Positions 38,875-48,307 of a stretch of 64,000 bases of DNA are shown piece after piece (the stretch's first letter is position 1; every line of letters begins with the position of its first letter). Under the pieces are notes generated by a model, which saw only the letters and a program-made list of their open reading frames with translations, was not told where the DNA came from and ran no database searches. Location: assembly GCF_014042365.1 (NCBI RefSeq), contig NZ_JACEZS010000001.1:186001-250000 (forward strand), in the 5' to 3' direction. Position numbers and translations under genes: made by a program. The stretch comes from Rugamonas fusca (GTDB lineage: Bacteria > Pseudomonadota > Gammaproteobacteria > Burkholderiales > Burkholderiaceae_D).

Positions 38875-40029
38875 ATGCCTGCCCAAGCCATCAGCTTCGC
38901 CCTGTTCCTGTGCGCCTACTACGCGCACGCGGGCACCTTCTCGACCTACGCCACGCTGTTCTTCGCCGGCAAAGGCATGAGCGTGGGGCAGATCGGCGTG
39001 TTGATGTCGATGATCCAGGTGCTGCGCATCGTTGGCCCTAACGTATGGGGCTACGTGGCCGACCACAGCGAGCGGCGCGTCTGGGTGCTGCGCATGACGG
39101 GCGTGGCCGCGCTGACGGCGTTCTCCGGTTTCTTCTTTGGCCAGACCTTCGTCCAGTTGCTGCTGGCGATGGTGCTGCTCAACCTGTTTACCAGCGCCCA
39201 GGGGCCCCTGTGTGAAGCGTTGATGCTGTCGGAGATGCGGGGCGACCTGACCTACTATGGCCGCATCCGGCTGTGGGGCTCGATCGGCTTCATCGTCAGC
39301 GTGATGCTGGCCGCCTACGCGCTCGACGCCTGGGGCATCATGGCCTTGCCGTGGATCGCCGGCGGCCTGCTGGTGTGCGTGCTGCTGGCCAGCCTGCGTC
39401 TGAAGGAAGTGAAGCGGCTGGAACACAAGACGGCGCCGCCGCCGTTGTGGATGCTGCTGCGCCGGCGCGAGGTGATCGCCTTCTTCTGCTCCACGGCGCT
39501 GATGGTGTCGGCCCACACGGCCTTGTACACCTTCTACTCGCTGTACCTGGAGCGCCACGGCTACAGCAAGACCCTGATCGGCACCATGTGGTCGCTGGGG
39601 GTGACGGCCGAGGTGCTGCTGTTCTATTTTCAGGCGCCGCTGTTCCGCCGCTGGGGCGCGCGGCGCCTGATGTACGTGGCGCTGGGCGTGGGTGTGCTGC
39701 GCTTCGCGCTGATCGGCGCCGCGCCGCAGCAGGTGGCGCTGCTGGCCGGCGCCCAGCTGCTGCACGCGGCCACCTTCGCGCTGCATCATTCGGCGTCCGT
39801 CACCACCTTGCAGCGCTGGTTCTCCGGGCCGTTGCAGGCGCGCGGGCAGGCGCTGTTCATCAGCCTGTCGTATGGCATCGGTGGTTCGCTCGGGGGCTTG
39901 TTCCTGGCCCAGTGCTGGCAGCGCCTGGGGCCGCAGTCGGTGTACTTCGTGGCGTCGCTGATGGTGCTGGGCGCGGCGCTGGCTGCCGCGCTGTCGTTCC
40001 GCTGGCAGCGCCTGGATAGCCTGCGCTAG
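38875..40029 (+). CDS. MFS transporter, HcaT-like (MFS_1_like)
   Basis: 384 residues from ATG 38875, with 12 predicted membrane helices. YYAHAGTFSTYATLFFAGKG and GRIRLWGSIGFIVSV match the phenylpropionate/nucleoside-permease-like group of the major facilitator superfamily. It sits 90 bases after aroC, which may indicate an aromatic substrate, but this is positional only. No other substrate evidence. Confidence 0.87.
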   Translation: MPAQAISFALFLCAYYAHAGTFSTYATLFFAGKGMSVGQIGVLMSMIQVLRIVGPNVWGYVADHSERRVWVLRMTGVAALTAFSGFFFGQTFVQLLLAMVLLNLFTSAQGPLCEALMLSEMRGDLTYYGRIRLWGSIGFIVSVMLAAYALDAWGIMALPWIAGGLLVCVLLASLRLKEVKRLEHKTAPPPLWMLLRRREVIAFFCSTALMVSAHTALYTFYSLYLERHGYSKTLIGTMWSLGVTAEVLLFYFQAPLFRRWGARRLMYVALGVGVLRFALIGAAPQQVALLAGAQLLHAATFALHHSASVTTLQRWFSGPLQARGQALFISLSYGIGGSLGGLFLAQCWQRLGPQSVYFVASLMVLGAALAAALSFRWQRLDSLR

Positions 40030-40050
40030 CCTGGCGGGCCGCCGGGTCGC

Positions 40051-41553
40051 CTACGCGGTGCGGTTGATGACCACCGCCTCCAGCTTGTGGCGGCGTTCCA
40101 CGGCCTTGACCACCAGCGCCCGCATGTCGTTGAGCAGCGCGAATTCCGTCTGGCTCAGCTGGATGGGCGGGAAGGTCTCATCCCAGTCGCCGTACAGGAA
40201 GCCGGCTGGCTGGCCGTTCGACGACAGCGGCAGGATCACGAAGCTGCGCGCGTCGGACATGGTGTCCTTCCACCACTGCGGCAGCTTGGCGGCGAACTTG
40301 GCGTCCCTGGCGTTCTCGATGAAGATCACGCGGTCGCTGTTGAGGGCCGCGTGGAACACGTTGGGCTCGTAGCTGTCCGAGAAGGTCATGGCCGGCAAGC
40401 GTTCCTTGACGCCTTCGCCGAAGCAGATCTTGGCCGCGTACTGGCCTTCCTTGCGGTTGCGCACGAAGGCGACGGCGCGCGAGAAGTCCAGGCCCTGGTA
40501 CACAGTCTCCAGCGCGATCGACACCATCTGGCCAGGGCTGGCCGTGTCGAGCACGTCGCGCATGTCGGCCAGGCCGGACAGCAGGATCTTGTTGCCTTCG
40601 GCCCGCTGGCGGGTGCTGGCCAGTGCCTTGGCGCGCCGTTCGGCCGGGCGCGACAGGGGCGCGATGGTCAGATCTTCGGCCGCCACGATCTTGGCTTGCT
40701 CGATGGCGGCCATCAAGTGGTCCGGCTCCACGCCCAGCATGCCGGAATAGCGTTCCGTCAGCTTTTGCACGGCGGCCGCGCCGGCCGCGTCGTCATGCCA
40801 CAGCGAGTCGGCGCACAGGGCCGACATGGTCGACAGGCCGGCGATCCAGTCCGTGGGGCTTACTTCCGCGCCAGGTTCAACCGGTTCGAGCTTGCGCATG
40901 CCGTTGATCAGGCTTTGCGGCAGGCCCCAGTGGCGGGCGGCCGCGTGGCCGATGTCCTCCAGGCTCAGGCCCAGCACTTCGGGCGCGATGTCGTCCACCG
41001 TCAAGCCTTCCGCGTCGGCCCGCTGCTGCAGGTCGTGCCAGCGTTCGGGCATGTAGAAGGTCAGCATCATGCGCCCCAGCGTGTGCAGCATGGAGCACAC
41101 CACGGCTTCCTCCGCGTGGCGGCTCTCGGCGCTGGTGGCGATCTGCTGGGCCACGATACCGGCCAGCACGGCCTTTTCCATCTCGATGTGGGCGATGCCC
41201 GTGTCGGGCGAGGAGGCCGACAGTTCCTCGATCAGCTTCAGACCCAGGGCCAGGTGGCCGATGGCCTCCGTGCCCAGCACCAGTACGGCCTTGGAGACCG
41301 TGTTGACGTGCTGGCCGAAGGCGGAATACATGCCGCTGTTGGCCAGCCGCAGCACCTTCTGGGTCAGCACGGGGTCCGACAGCACGGTCCGCGCCATGTC
41401 GAATTCCTGCTCGTCCTCGCCGCGCATGGCGCCCAGGATGGCCGTGATGGCCTTGGCGAAACCAGGCATGTCACCCTGGCGTCGGGTGCATTCCCACATC
41501 TCGGACAGGGTTTTCTCGCCCAGCGGGGTGGGGGCCTTGAAGCCGGCGCTCAT
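40051..41553 (-). CDS. HDOD-domain signalling protein
   Basis: 500 residues. An N-terminal HDOD domain (about 20-220, DPVLTQKVLRLANSGMYSAFG and HTLGRMMLTFYMPE) is followed by a linker and a C-terminal GAF-like region (about 320-480, QMVSIALETVYQGLDFSRAVAFV). HDOD domains are non-catalytic relatives of HD phosphodiesterases and act as scaffolds in c-di-GMP or chemotaxis signalling. The ATG overlaps the stop of the GGDEF-EAL gene by four bases, so the two are co-translated and probably work together. Confidence 0.9.
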   Translation of the reverse strand: MSAGFKAPTPLGEKTLSEMWECTRRQGDMPGFAKAITAILGAMRGEDEQEFDMARTVLSDPVLTQKVLRLANSGMYSAFGQHVNTVSKAVLVLGTEAIGHLALGLKLIEELSASSPDTGIAHIEMEKAVLAGIVAQQIATSAESRHAEEAVVCSMLHTLGRMMLTFYMPERWHDLQQRADAEGLTVDDIAPEVLGLSLEDIGHAAARHWGLPQSLINGMRKLEPVEPGAEVSPTDWIAGLSTMSALCADSLWHDDAAGAAAVQKLTERYSGMLGVEPDHLMAAIEQAKIVAAEDLTIAPLSRPAERRAKALASTRQRAEGNKILLSGLADMRDVLDTASPGQMVSIALETVYQGLDFSRAVAFVRNRKEGQYAAKICFGEGVKERLPAMTFSDSYEPNVFHAALNSDRVIFIENARDAKFAAKLPQWWKDTMSDARSFVILPLSSNGQPAGFLYGDWDETFPPIQLSQTEFALLNDMRALVVKAVERRHKLEAVVINRTA

Positions 41554-43283
41554 TGGTGCACCTGGCGCAGTTCTTCCGGCAGCAGGTTGGCGTAGGTGCT
41601 CTCCTTGAGGGCAGTCATCGCCACGTTGGCCGGCATGGGCTTGCCCGTCAGGTAGCCCTGGATGTACTGGCAGCCGCGGTCATCGAGGTAGTGCAGCTGT
41701 TCTTCCGTCTCCACCCCTTCGGCCACCACGGACAGGTCCAGGTGCTTGGCCAGGTCCAGCACGGCGTTGCAGATGGCGCCATCCTTCTGCGAACCGGGCA
41801 GGTCGCGGATGAAGGTGCGGTCGATCTTGAGCACGGAGATGGGGAAGCGCTTGAGGTAGGCCAGCGACGAATAGCCGGTGCCGAAATCGTCGATCGCGAT
41901 GCGCGCCTTGCGCAGCGCCATTTTCGACAGGATGGTTTCGGCATGGATGGGGTCCACCATCAGGGTGCCTTCAGTAATTTCTAGAACCAATTGCTCACCA
42001 GATAAACCAGAGAATGCGAGCGCGTCATCGAGCACGTCAAGGAATTTGTCGTTGCGGAATTGGCGCGGGCTGATATTGACGGAGATGTACAGGCGCCGCT
42101 TGGCCACTTCCTCGAACTGCTTGAGCTGCACGCTGGCCGCCTTGAGCGCCCAGGCGCCGAGCAGGTTGATCAGGCCATTGGTCTCGGCGATCGGGATGAA
42201 GCGGGCCGGCGGCACCATGCCCAGCGTGGGGTGCTTCCAGCGCATCAGGGTTTCAAAGCCCTGGATCTCGCGTGTGCGGGCGTCCACGATGGGCTGGTAA
42301 TACAGCAGGAATTCGCCTTCGCGCACGGCCTGGAACATGGCCGCCTCCAGCGAAATGTCATGTTCCGGCGGGCCGCTGTGCTTGGGGCTATAGACCACGC
42401 AGCGGGCCTTGCCCGTCTCCTTGGCGCGCCCCATGGCCGCGTCGGCCAGTGCCACCAGCCGCACTTCGTCCTCGGCGTGGTGGGGATAGACGGACACGCC
42501 GACCGAGGCGCCGACGTAGATGGTGTGGCTGTCGACCTCGAACGGCGATTGCAAGGTGGCGATCAGGCGGCCCGTGACCAGCTTGATCTGCGCTTCCGTG
42601 CTGGTGCCGGGCAGTACGGCCACGAATTCGTCGCCGCCCACGCGGGCCAGGGTGTCGCTGTCGCGCAGCGTCTTGCGCAGGCGGGCGGCGGCCATGCGCA
42701 GCACGGCGTCGCCGACCGGGTGGCCGAGGCCATCGTTGACCTTCTTGAAACCGTCCAGGCCCACGGTGGCCACGGCGAAGCCCTGGCCGGAGCGGCGCGC
42801 GTTGGCGATCACCATGCGGATGCGGTCCGACAGCAGCAGGCGGTTGGGCAGCTCCGTCAGGCCGTCGTGGGTGGCCATGTGCCGCAACCGTTCCTCGGTC
42901 GCGTGCTGGACCGACATGTCGCGGCCCACCACCAGCAGTTCCGGTACCTGGTCCTGGTTCAGGAAGCAGGATACGCGCAGTTCGAACCACACTTCATGTT
43001 CCGGCGTCTTCAGGCGCACTTCGACCAGGCTGGGGGCGAGCGCTTGCAGCACCTCGGCCAGCGCCGCCTTGAGGGCCGGCTGGTCAGCCATCGCCACGTG
43101 GGTGGCCAGCAGGTCGCCCTGCAGGTCATGGGGGCTGGCGATCAGGGCCACGGCCCGCTTGCTGGCAAACAGGACCTGGCCGGGCGCATTGAGTCTGAAG
43201 ACAACATCACCTGCCTCTTCCATGAGGTGATCTAATTCATGACGCGGATCGCGTTGAGGCAGGGATGGGGAACTGGAAAGCAT
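41550..43283 (-). CDS. PAS-GGDEF-EAL dual c-di-GMP enzyme
   Basis: 577 residues. N-terminal PAS-like sensor (about 10-125), GGDEF (about 130-290) and EAL (about 300-560). The cyclase core GGDEF is intact in RVGGDEFVAVLP. The phosphodiesterase core reads ETL in FETLMRWKHP, but the catalytic glutamate remains, and IDDFGTGYSSL and VAEGVETEEQL are normal, so both activities are possible. An RXXD inhibitory site may be present upstream of GGDEF but was not confirmed. It is translationally coupled to the HDOD gene. Confidence 0.93.
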   Translation of the reverse strand: MLSSSPSLPQRDPRHELDHLMEEAGDVVFRLNAPGQVLFASKRAVALIASPHDLQGDLLATHVAMADQPALKAALAEVLQALAPSLVEVRLKTPEHEVWFELRVSCFLNQDQVPELLVVGRDMSVQHATEERLRHMATHDGLTELPNRLLLSDRIRMVIANARRSGQGFAVATVGLDGFKKVNDGLGHPVGDAVLRMAAARLRKTLRDSDTLARVGGDEFVAVLPGTSTEAQIKLVTGRLIATLQSPFEVDSHTIYVGASVGVSVYPHHAEDEVRLVALADAAMGRAKETGKARCVVYSPKHSGPPEHDISLEAAMFQAVREGEFLLYYQPIVDARTREIQGFETLMRWKHPTLGMVPPARFIPIAETNGLINLLGAWALKAASVQLKQFEEVAKRRLYISVNISPRQFRNDKFLDVLDDALAFSGLSGEQLVLEITEGTLMVDPIHAETILSKMALRKARIAIDDFGTGYSSLAYLKRFPISVLKIDRTFIRDLPGSQKDGAICNAVLDLAKHLDLSVVAEGVETEEQLHYLDDRGCQYIQGYLTGKPMPANVAMTALKESTYANLLPEELRQVHQ

Positions 43284-43692
43284 TGTAACGATCTAATCTC
43301 TCATTTTGTCACGTAACAAATTTTACAACGTTTGGTGGCGGCCCATCAGGGGTGCGGCACGGCTGACTTGCAAAACCAGAACGAAATGTATCACTGATGG
43401 GAAAGCTTTTACATGAAAAAAGACAACATCTGCGCATGTTTTGATGAAATCAGCCAGGTTGTGGAGAAAAATCAGGCGTCAGAGGGGAATGGACTGAATA
43501 TTTCTTGAAATTACGACCATTTGACGAGCAAATGCTCGGTCATTGTGGTGCGCCGTCGCTTGTCTACAATCAAGGGATGCGCAAACCCTGTCCGGATTTA
43601 ATCAATCAATCGCTTGCTTGAGAAAGCGTTCTCGGCTAGCCTGTCAGAATCGCCACACCGGCCTTGGACACCAAACTATTCTGGAGCACAAC
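43284..43692. other. Intergenic region with divergent promoters
   Basis: About 410 bases lie between the GGDEF-EAL gene (minus) and aidB (plus). A plausible plus-strand promoter is TTGTGG (43543-43548), 16 bases, TACAAT (43565-43570), about 120 bases before the aidB ATG. The 43284-43500 part is AT-rich and probably holds the minus-strand promoter. No RNA gene or repeat was recognised. Confidence 0.45.
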
Positions 43693-45378
43693 ATGCATCC
43701 CTTCGATACCCATGCCGTCAGCAATACGGTGCCGCCATTTGAGAACGTCAACCTGTACGCCTGCGATCCCGCGCTGCAGGAAGCGCTGGAACGGGAGGGC
43801 GGCGCCAGCCAGGCCGCCTCGCTGCACGCCCTGGGTGAGCGGCTGGGACGCGCCGAGGTGCTGGACCTGGCCCGGCTGGCCAACCTGCACACCCCGCGGC
43901 TGCACAATTTCGATCGCGGCGGCCACCGTATCGACGAGGTCGAATTCCACCCGTCCTGGCATAGCCTGATGGCGCTGCTGATCGAAAACGGCGCGCACGC
44001 CTCGCCCTGGGAGGGGCAGGGCAGCGGTGGCCAGGTGGCGCGGGCGGCCCGCTACATGCTGTTTGGGCAGCTGGAAAACGGCTCGCAATGCCCGGTGACG
44101 ATGACGTACGCTTCCGTGCCGGCGCTGCGCCAGGCGCCGAAGATCGCCGCCAAGTGGCTGCCCAAGATCCTGTCGCGCGAATACGATCCCCGTTCGCTGC
44201 CGGTCGAGCAGAAGCGCGGCGCGCTGGTGGGCATGGGCATGACGGAAAAGCAGGGCGGCTCGGACGTGCGCGTCAACACCACGATGGCCGAGGCGCTGCC
44301 GCCCGAGGAGGCCCGGCGCCTGTTCGGCGACGATGGCGAGGATGCCTGGCGCATCGTCGGCCACAAATGGTTCTTCTCCGCGCCCCAGAGCGACGCCCAC
44401 CTGATCCTGGCGCAGACCGAGGCGCACGGCAGCGCGGGCCTGAGCTGCTTCTTCGTGCCGCGCTTCCTGCCCAATGGCCAGCGCAATGCCATCCGTGTGC
44501 AGCGCCTGAAGGACAAGATGGGCAACCGCTCCAACGCCTCGTCGGAAGTGGAATTCACGGGCGCCTACGGCTGGCTGGTGGGCAAGCTGGGACGCGGCAT
44601 CCCCACCATCCTGGAGATGGGCAGCCATACCCGGCTGGACTGTGTGCTGGGCAGCGCCGGCACCATGCGTGCCGCGCTGACGCACGCGCTGCATCACGCG
44701 CGCCGTCGCCACGCGTTCGGCAAGGCGCTGTCCGAGCAGCCGCTGATGCAGAACGTGCTGGCCGACCTGGCGCTGGAATCGGAGGCCGCCACCGCGTTCG
44801 CGCTGCGCCTGGCCCGCTGCTACGACGAGAGCCCCGATCCGGCCCAGGCCCTGCTGGCGCGCGTGCTCACGCCGGCCGGCAAGTACTGGATCTGCAAGCG
44901 CGGCCCGGCGTTTGGCGCCGAGGCGATGGAAGTGATCGGCGGCAGCGGCTACGTGGAAGACTGCCCGCTGGCGCGGCTGTATCGCGAACTGCCCGTCAAC
45001 TCGATCTGGGAAGGCTCGGGCAACGTGATGTGCCTGGACCTGCTGCGTGCGTTCGGCAAGACGCCGGCCGCGCGCGATGCGCTGGCGGCTGAACTGGCGC
45101 TGGCCGGCGACACTAACGGGGATTATGTGCGTTACACCCAGGCGCTGCTGGCCGACCTGGGCCAGCCGCAGGCGGACGAATACGGCGCGCGCCGCCTGGC
45201 CGAGCGCATCGTGGTGGCGGTACAGGCCGGTCTGCTGCTGCGCCACGCGCCTGCCTATGTGTCGCAGGCGTTCGTGGCTTCGCGCCTGGCCCATGACGTG
45301 GGCGGCGCGTTTGGCCGCCTGCCGGACGGCGTCGACTGCGCCGCCATCCTGGCGCGCGCGCTGGTGGAGCCGGCATGA
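43693..45378 (+). CDS. aidB: Acyl-CoA dehydrogenase family protein, AidB type
   Basis: 561 residues from ATG 43693 (length close to AidB). CPVTMTYASVPALRQ, GMGMTEKQGGSDVR, NRSNASSEVEF and NSIWEGSGNVMCLD are hallmarks of AidB-like flavoproteins, with the FAD-binding fold of acyl-CoA dehydrogenases and a C-terminal helical domain. AidB protects DNA under alkylation stress and binds DNA; isovaleryl-CoA oxidation is weak. No ada or alkB gene is adjacent in this window. Alternative: a fatty-acyl-CoA dehydrogenase of unknown substrate. Confidence 0.9.
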   Translation: MHPFDTHAVSNTVPPFENVNLYACDPALQEALEREGGASQAASLHALGERLGRAEVLDLARLANLHTPRLHNFDRGGHRIDEVEFHPSWHSLMALLIENGAHASPWEGQGSGGQVARAARYMLFGQLENGSQCPVTMTYASVPALRQAPKIAAKWLPKILSREYDPRSLPVEQKRGALVGMGMTEKQGGSDVRVNTTMAEALPPEEARRLFGDDGEDAWRIVGHKWFFSAPQSDAHLILAQTEAHGSAGLSCFFVPRFLPNGQRNAIRVQRLKDKMGNRSNASSEVEFTGAYGWLVGKLGRGIPTILEMGSHTRLDCVLGSAGTMRAALTHALHHARRRHAFGKALSEQPLMQNVLADLALESEAATAFALRLARCYDESPDPAQALLARVLTPAGKYWICKRGPAFGAEAMEVIGGSGYVEDCPLARLYRELPVNSIWEGSGNVMCLDLLRAFGKTPAARDALAAELALAGDTNGDYVRYTQALLADLGQPQADEYGARRLAERIVVAVQAGLLLRHAPAYVSQAFVASRLAHDVGGAFGRLPDGVDCAAILARALVEPA

Positions 45379-45560
45379 GCCGGCCGCCGCCGGGCCGCCG
45401 CTGACGGGCTTACTGCATGAGCGGAATTAATTTTCATGAAACGGTTCCCTCGTGGCGCGAGGGCTGGGATAATGCGGCTTACAACCGATGACGGCAGCGC
45501 GCCCCGTCCCGTACCCCTGGGACTGGCCGCCTCCGTCGAGAATATTGCGAGCCCATAACA

Positions 45561-46214
45561 ATGAAACAAGATCCGCGTTTCCCCAACCTCTACATCACCA
45601 ACCATCCCCTGATCCAGCACAAACTGAGCCACATGCGGGCCAAGGACACGTCCACCCGCACGTTCCGCGAGCTGCTGAAGGAAATTACGCTGCTGATGGG
45701 GTATGAGATCACGCGCGACTTGCCGCTGACCACCCGCACCATCGAAACGCCCCTGATGACGCTGGACGCACCCGTCATCGCCGGCAAGAAGCTGGCCATC
45801 GTGCCCGTGCTGCGTGCCGGCATCGGCATGAGCGACGGCTTGCTCAACCTGATCCCGTCGGCCCGCGTGGGCCACATCGGCGTCTACCGCGATCCGGAAA
45901 CCCACCAGCCGGTGGAATACCTGGTGCGCCTGCCCGACCTGGCCGAGCGCACCTTCATCCTGTGCGATCCGATGGTGGCGACCGGCAATTCGGCCGTGCA
46001 CGCGGTCGACGTGCTCAAATCGCGCGGCGTGAAGGACGAGCAAATCATCTTCCTGGCCCTGGTGGCCGCGCCGGAGGGCATCACCGTGTTCCAGAACGCC
46101 CATCCGGGCGTGAAGATCTACTGCGCCGCGCTCGATTCGCACCTGAATGAGCACGCTTACATCGTGCCCGGCCTGGGCGACGCGGGCGACCGCATCTTCG
46201 GTACCAAGGGCTGA
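45561..46214 (+). CDS. upp: Uracil phosphoribosyltransferase
   Basis: 217 residues. [15 protein letters not shown] and [13 protein letters not shown] (PRPP-binding loop) with the C-terminal [13 protein letters not shown], which contacts uracil, identify Upp. It salvages uracil with PRPP to give UMP. The Hpt gene starts 10 bases after its stop. Confidence 0.97.
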   Translation: MKQDPRFPNLYITNHPLIQHKLSHMRAKDTSTRTFRELLKEITLLMGYEITRDLPLTTRTIETPLMTLDAPVIAGKKLAIVPVLRAGIGMSDGLLNLIPSARVGHIGVYRDPETHQPVEYLVRLPDLAERTFILCDPMVATGNSAVHAVDVLKSRGVKDEQIIFLALVAAPEGITVFQNAHPGVKIYCAALDSHLNEHAYIVPGLGDAGDRIFGTKG

Positions 46215-46223
46215 CGGCGCGCC

Positions 46224-46577
46224 ATGGCCACGCTGACTGACCAGGAATTCCACGCCCGCATGCAGGCGCTGGCCGACAAGTTCGCCGCCACCGTGCCCGT
46301 CACGCTGGACAAGATCACGCGCGCGCTGGCCGCCTGCCGCGCCGACGGGCCGGACGGTCCCGAGTCCGGCCACCTGCACGACTTGCACGAATTGCTGCAT
46401 GGGGTGGCCGGTTCCGCCGGCACCTTCGGCTATGGCACGCTGGGCCAGTATTGCCGCGTCGTCGAGCAGCAACTGCGGGCCGTGCTGGCCGGGCAGGCCG
46501 AGTGGCCGGCCGTGGCGTCCCAGGTGGACGCGCTGCTGCTATGGGCGGCCCGTGACCCGCGCGCGCCGTCGTGGTAA
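46224..46577 (+). CDS. Orphan histidine phosphotransfer (Hpt) protein
   Basis: 117 residues forming a single four-helix Hpt domain. The phosphoacceptor region reads LHGVAGSAGTFGYGTLG; the histidine is in the usual HxLKGxA place but the conserved lysine is alanine. It starts 10 bases after upp and is likely co-transcribed with it. It may relay phosphate between a hybrid kinase and a response regulator. No kinase is adjacent. The altered lysine suggests weak or specialised transfer. Confidence 0.8.
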   Translation: MATLTDQEFHARMQALADKFAATVPVTLDKITRALAACRADGPDGPESGHLHDLHELLHGVAGSAGTFGYGTLGQYCRVVEQQLRAVLAGQAEWPAVASQVDALLLWAARDPRAPSW

Positions 46578-46787
46578 GAACGCCAAGTGTGGCGCGCCTG
46601 CTATTCTTTTTGATGCATCTCAAACCTAACGCTGATTTTCAGGCTATAGTGACACCGTTACCTGTTAAAAGAGCAAGGTTGAGGTCGCTAATTGGCGGTC
46701 AGAAATGCGCTAAGTGCCGGTTTCTACAGCCATTTTCAGCCTCGCGCATTTATTTTTGCGAAAACGTCCTTTTCTCTTGTAATTGGG

Positions 46788-46898
46788 TATAATGCGGCAT
46801 CGTTTAGATTCAAGAGTAGTGCAGTTTGTCTGTCATTTCTTTCTTGCCTCAAACGATATCACGGGCGCAAGCCCAACTTAACTGAAATAGGAATTGTA
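46788..46898 (+). promoter_or_regulatory. cspA promoter (-10) and long leader
   Basis: A perfect TATAAT at 46788-46793 lies 105 bases before the cold-shock gene, so the transcript would have a leader of about 100 bases, as expected for CspA-type thermosensing mRNAs. No good -35 hexamer is seen at 17 bases. The preceding stretch from 46578 (about 210 bases) holds no gene. Confidence 0.6.
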
Positions 46899-47102
46899 AT
46901 GGCAACTGGTATCGTAAAATGGTTCAATGACTCGAAGGGTTTCGGCTTTATCACCCCTGACGAAGGCGGCGAAGATCTGTTCGCTCACTTCTCGGCGATT
47001 CAGACGACCGGCTTCAAGTCGCTGCAAGAGAACCAACGTGTTTCTTTTGAAGTGACCGCTGGCCCTAAGGGCAAGCAAGCTTCGAACATTCAGCCACTGT
47101 AA
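46899..47102 (+). CDS. cspA: Cold-shock protein
   Basis: 67 residues, a single OB-fold cold-shock domain. [15 protein letters not shown] carries RNP1 (KGFGFI) and DLFAHFSAI carries RNP2. It binds single-stranded RNA and DNA and acts as an RNA chaperone. ATG 46899 gives the standard [10 protein letters not shown] start; longer upstream in-frame sequence is leader. A strong intrinsic terminator follows. Confidence 0.97.
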   Translation: MATGIVKWFNDSKGFGFITPDEGGEDLFAHFSAIQTTGFKSLQENQRVSFEVTAGPKGKQASNIQPL

Positions 47103-47127
47103 TACGCTGAGTCAAACGACATAAAGA

Positions 47128-47154
47128 AATCCTCGGTATCCGAGGATTTTTTTT
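47128..47154 (+). terminator. Intrinsic terminator of cspA
   Basis: AATCCTCGG and CCGAGGATT pair perfectly around a TAT loop and are followed by a run of eight T. It also lies between the convergent cspA and LysR genes. Confidence 0.93.
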
Positions 47155-47191
47155 CGTCTCAAGGTTTGGTTTTTGCCACGATTTCCTGCCA

Positions 47192-48103
47192 TTATTTCCA
47201 TGCCTTGCGCCAATAATCAGGCTGGGCATAAGTGTGGCGCAGGAAATCCACGAAGGCGCGGATGCGCAGCGGCAGGTGACGGCGCTGCGCGAACACGGCG
47301 TAGATGTCGTTGCCCGGCGCCGAGTACTGGTCCAGCACCGTCTGCAGCTGGCCTGACTCGATCTCGCTGCCCACTTCCCACATCGAACGCCAGGCCAGGC
47401 CCTTGCCGGCCAGCGCCCAGTCGTGCAGCACCTGGCCGTCGTTGCAGCCCATATTTCCCGTCACCTTCAGCGTGACGATCTTGCCGCCGTCGCGGAAGGT
47501 CCAGCCGCGCTGGCTGCCTTCGCTGGAAATGGCCAGGCAGTTGTGCCTGGACAGGTCGGCCAGGGTCTTGGGCTCGCCATACCGTTTCAGGTAGGCGGGC
47601 GCGGCGACGAGCACCCGCTCGTTGTCGGCCAGCTTGACGCTGACCAGGTTGGAATCGGACAGGCTGGCGATGCGGATCGCCACGTCCACCCCTTCGCCGA
47701 TCAAATCCACCACGCGGTCGTTCAAATTGAGTGTGCACTGCACGTCGCGGTGCTCGGCCAGGAAGGAGGGCAGCAGCGGCGCCACGTGCTGGCGGCCGAA
47801 GCCGGCCGGCGCCGAGATCATCAGGTGGCCGCTGGCGCGCGCGCTGCGCTCGGCCACGGCGGACTCGGCATCCTCGAGCTCGGCCAGGATGCGCTGGCAA
47901 TCTTCCAGGAAAGCGGCGCCTTCGTTGGTCAGCGCCAGCTTGCGCGTCGTGCGTTGCAAAAGCTTCACACCCAGGCGTGCTTCCAGCGCATCGAGGCGGC
48001 GGCCTATCATGGCCGGGGCGATGCCCTCGGCGCGGGCGGCGGCCGACAGGCTGCCCTTGGAAACGACTTCGACGAAGGTGGAGATTTGCCTGAACTGACC
48101 CAT
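47192..48103 (-). CDS. LysR-type regulator
   Basis: 303 residues with an N-terminal winged helix-turn-helix (AAARAEGIAPAMIGRRLDAL) and a substrate-binding domain (about 90-300). It is divergent from malate synthase, 204 bases apart, which is the usual layout of a LysR gene and its target. GlcC/AceR-like control of glyoxylate use is possible, but the effector is unknown and other targets are equally likely. Confidence 0.86.
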   Translation of the reverse strand: MGQFRQISTFVEVVSKGSLSAAARAEGIAPAMIGRRLDALEARLGVKLLQRTTRKLALTNEGAAFLEDCQRILAELEDAESAVAERSARASGHLMISAPAGFGRQHVAPLLPSFLAEHRDVQCTLNLNDRVVDLIGEGVDVAIRIASLSDSNLVSVKLADNERVLVAAPAYLKRYGEPKTLADLSRHNCLAISSEGSQRGWTFRDGGKIVTLKVTGNMGCNDGQVLHDWALAGKGLAWRSMWEVGSEIESGQLQTVLDQYSAPGNDIYAVFAQRRHLPLRIRAFVDFLRHTYAQPDYWRKAWK

Positions 48104-48237
48104 GGATGCCCGTTGCCTGTCACTTGTGAGAAAAACGCAAAGATGAAGTGATCTTTTGTCTTGTTTGTATAACTAAATAGTGAATATACTTGAAATCAGA
48201 TCGTGATGTAACCGAGTCCCCACACTAAAAGAATCGG

Positions 48238-48266
48238 TTAGCAACAAGATTAGCAATGCTTATAAT
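48238..48266 (+). promoter_or_regulatory. Promoter of malate synthase
   Basis: TTAGCA (48238-48243), 17-base spacer, and perfect TATAAT (48261-48266). The leader would be about 35 bases and includes GGAG nine bases before the ATG. Confidence 0.6.
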
Positions 48267-48307
48267 TTCGGATAGCAGTTCACATTACCTTATACGGAGA
48301 GACATCC

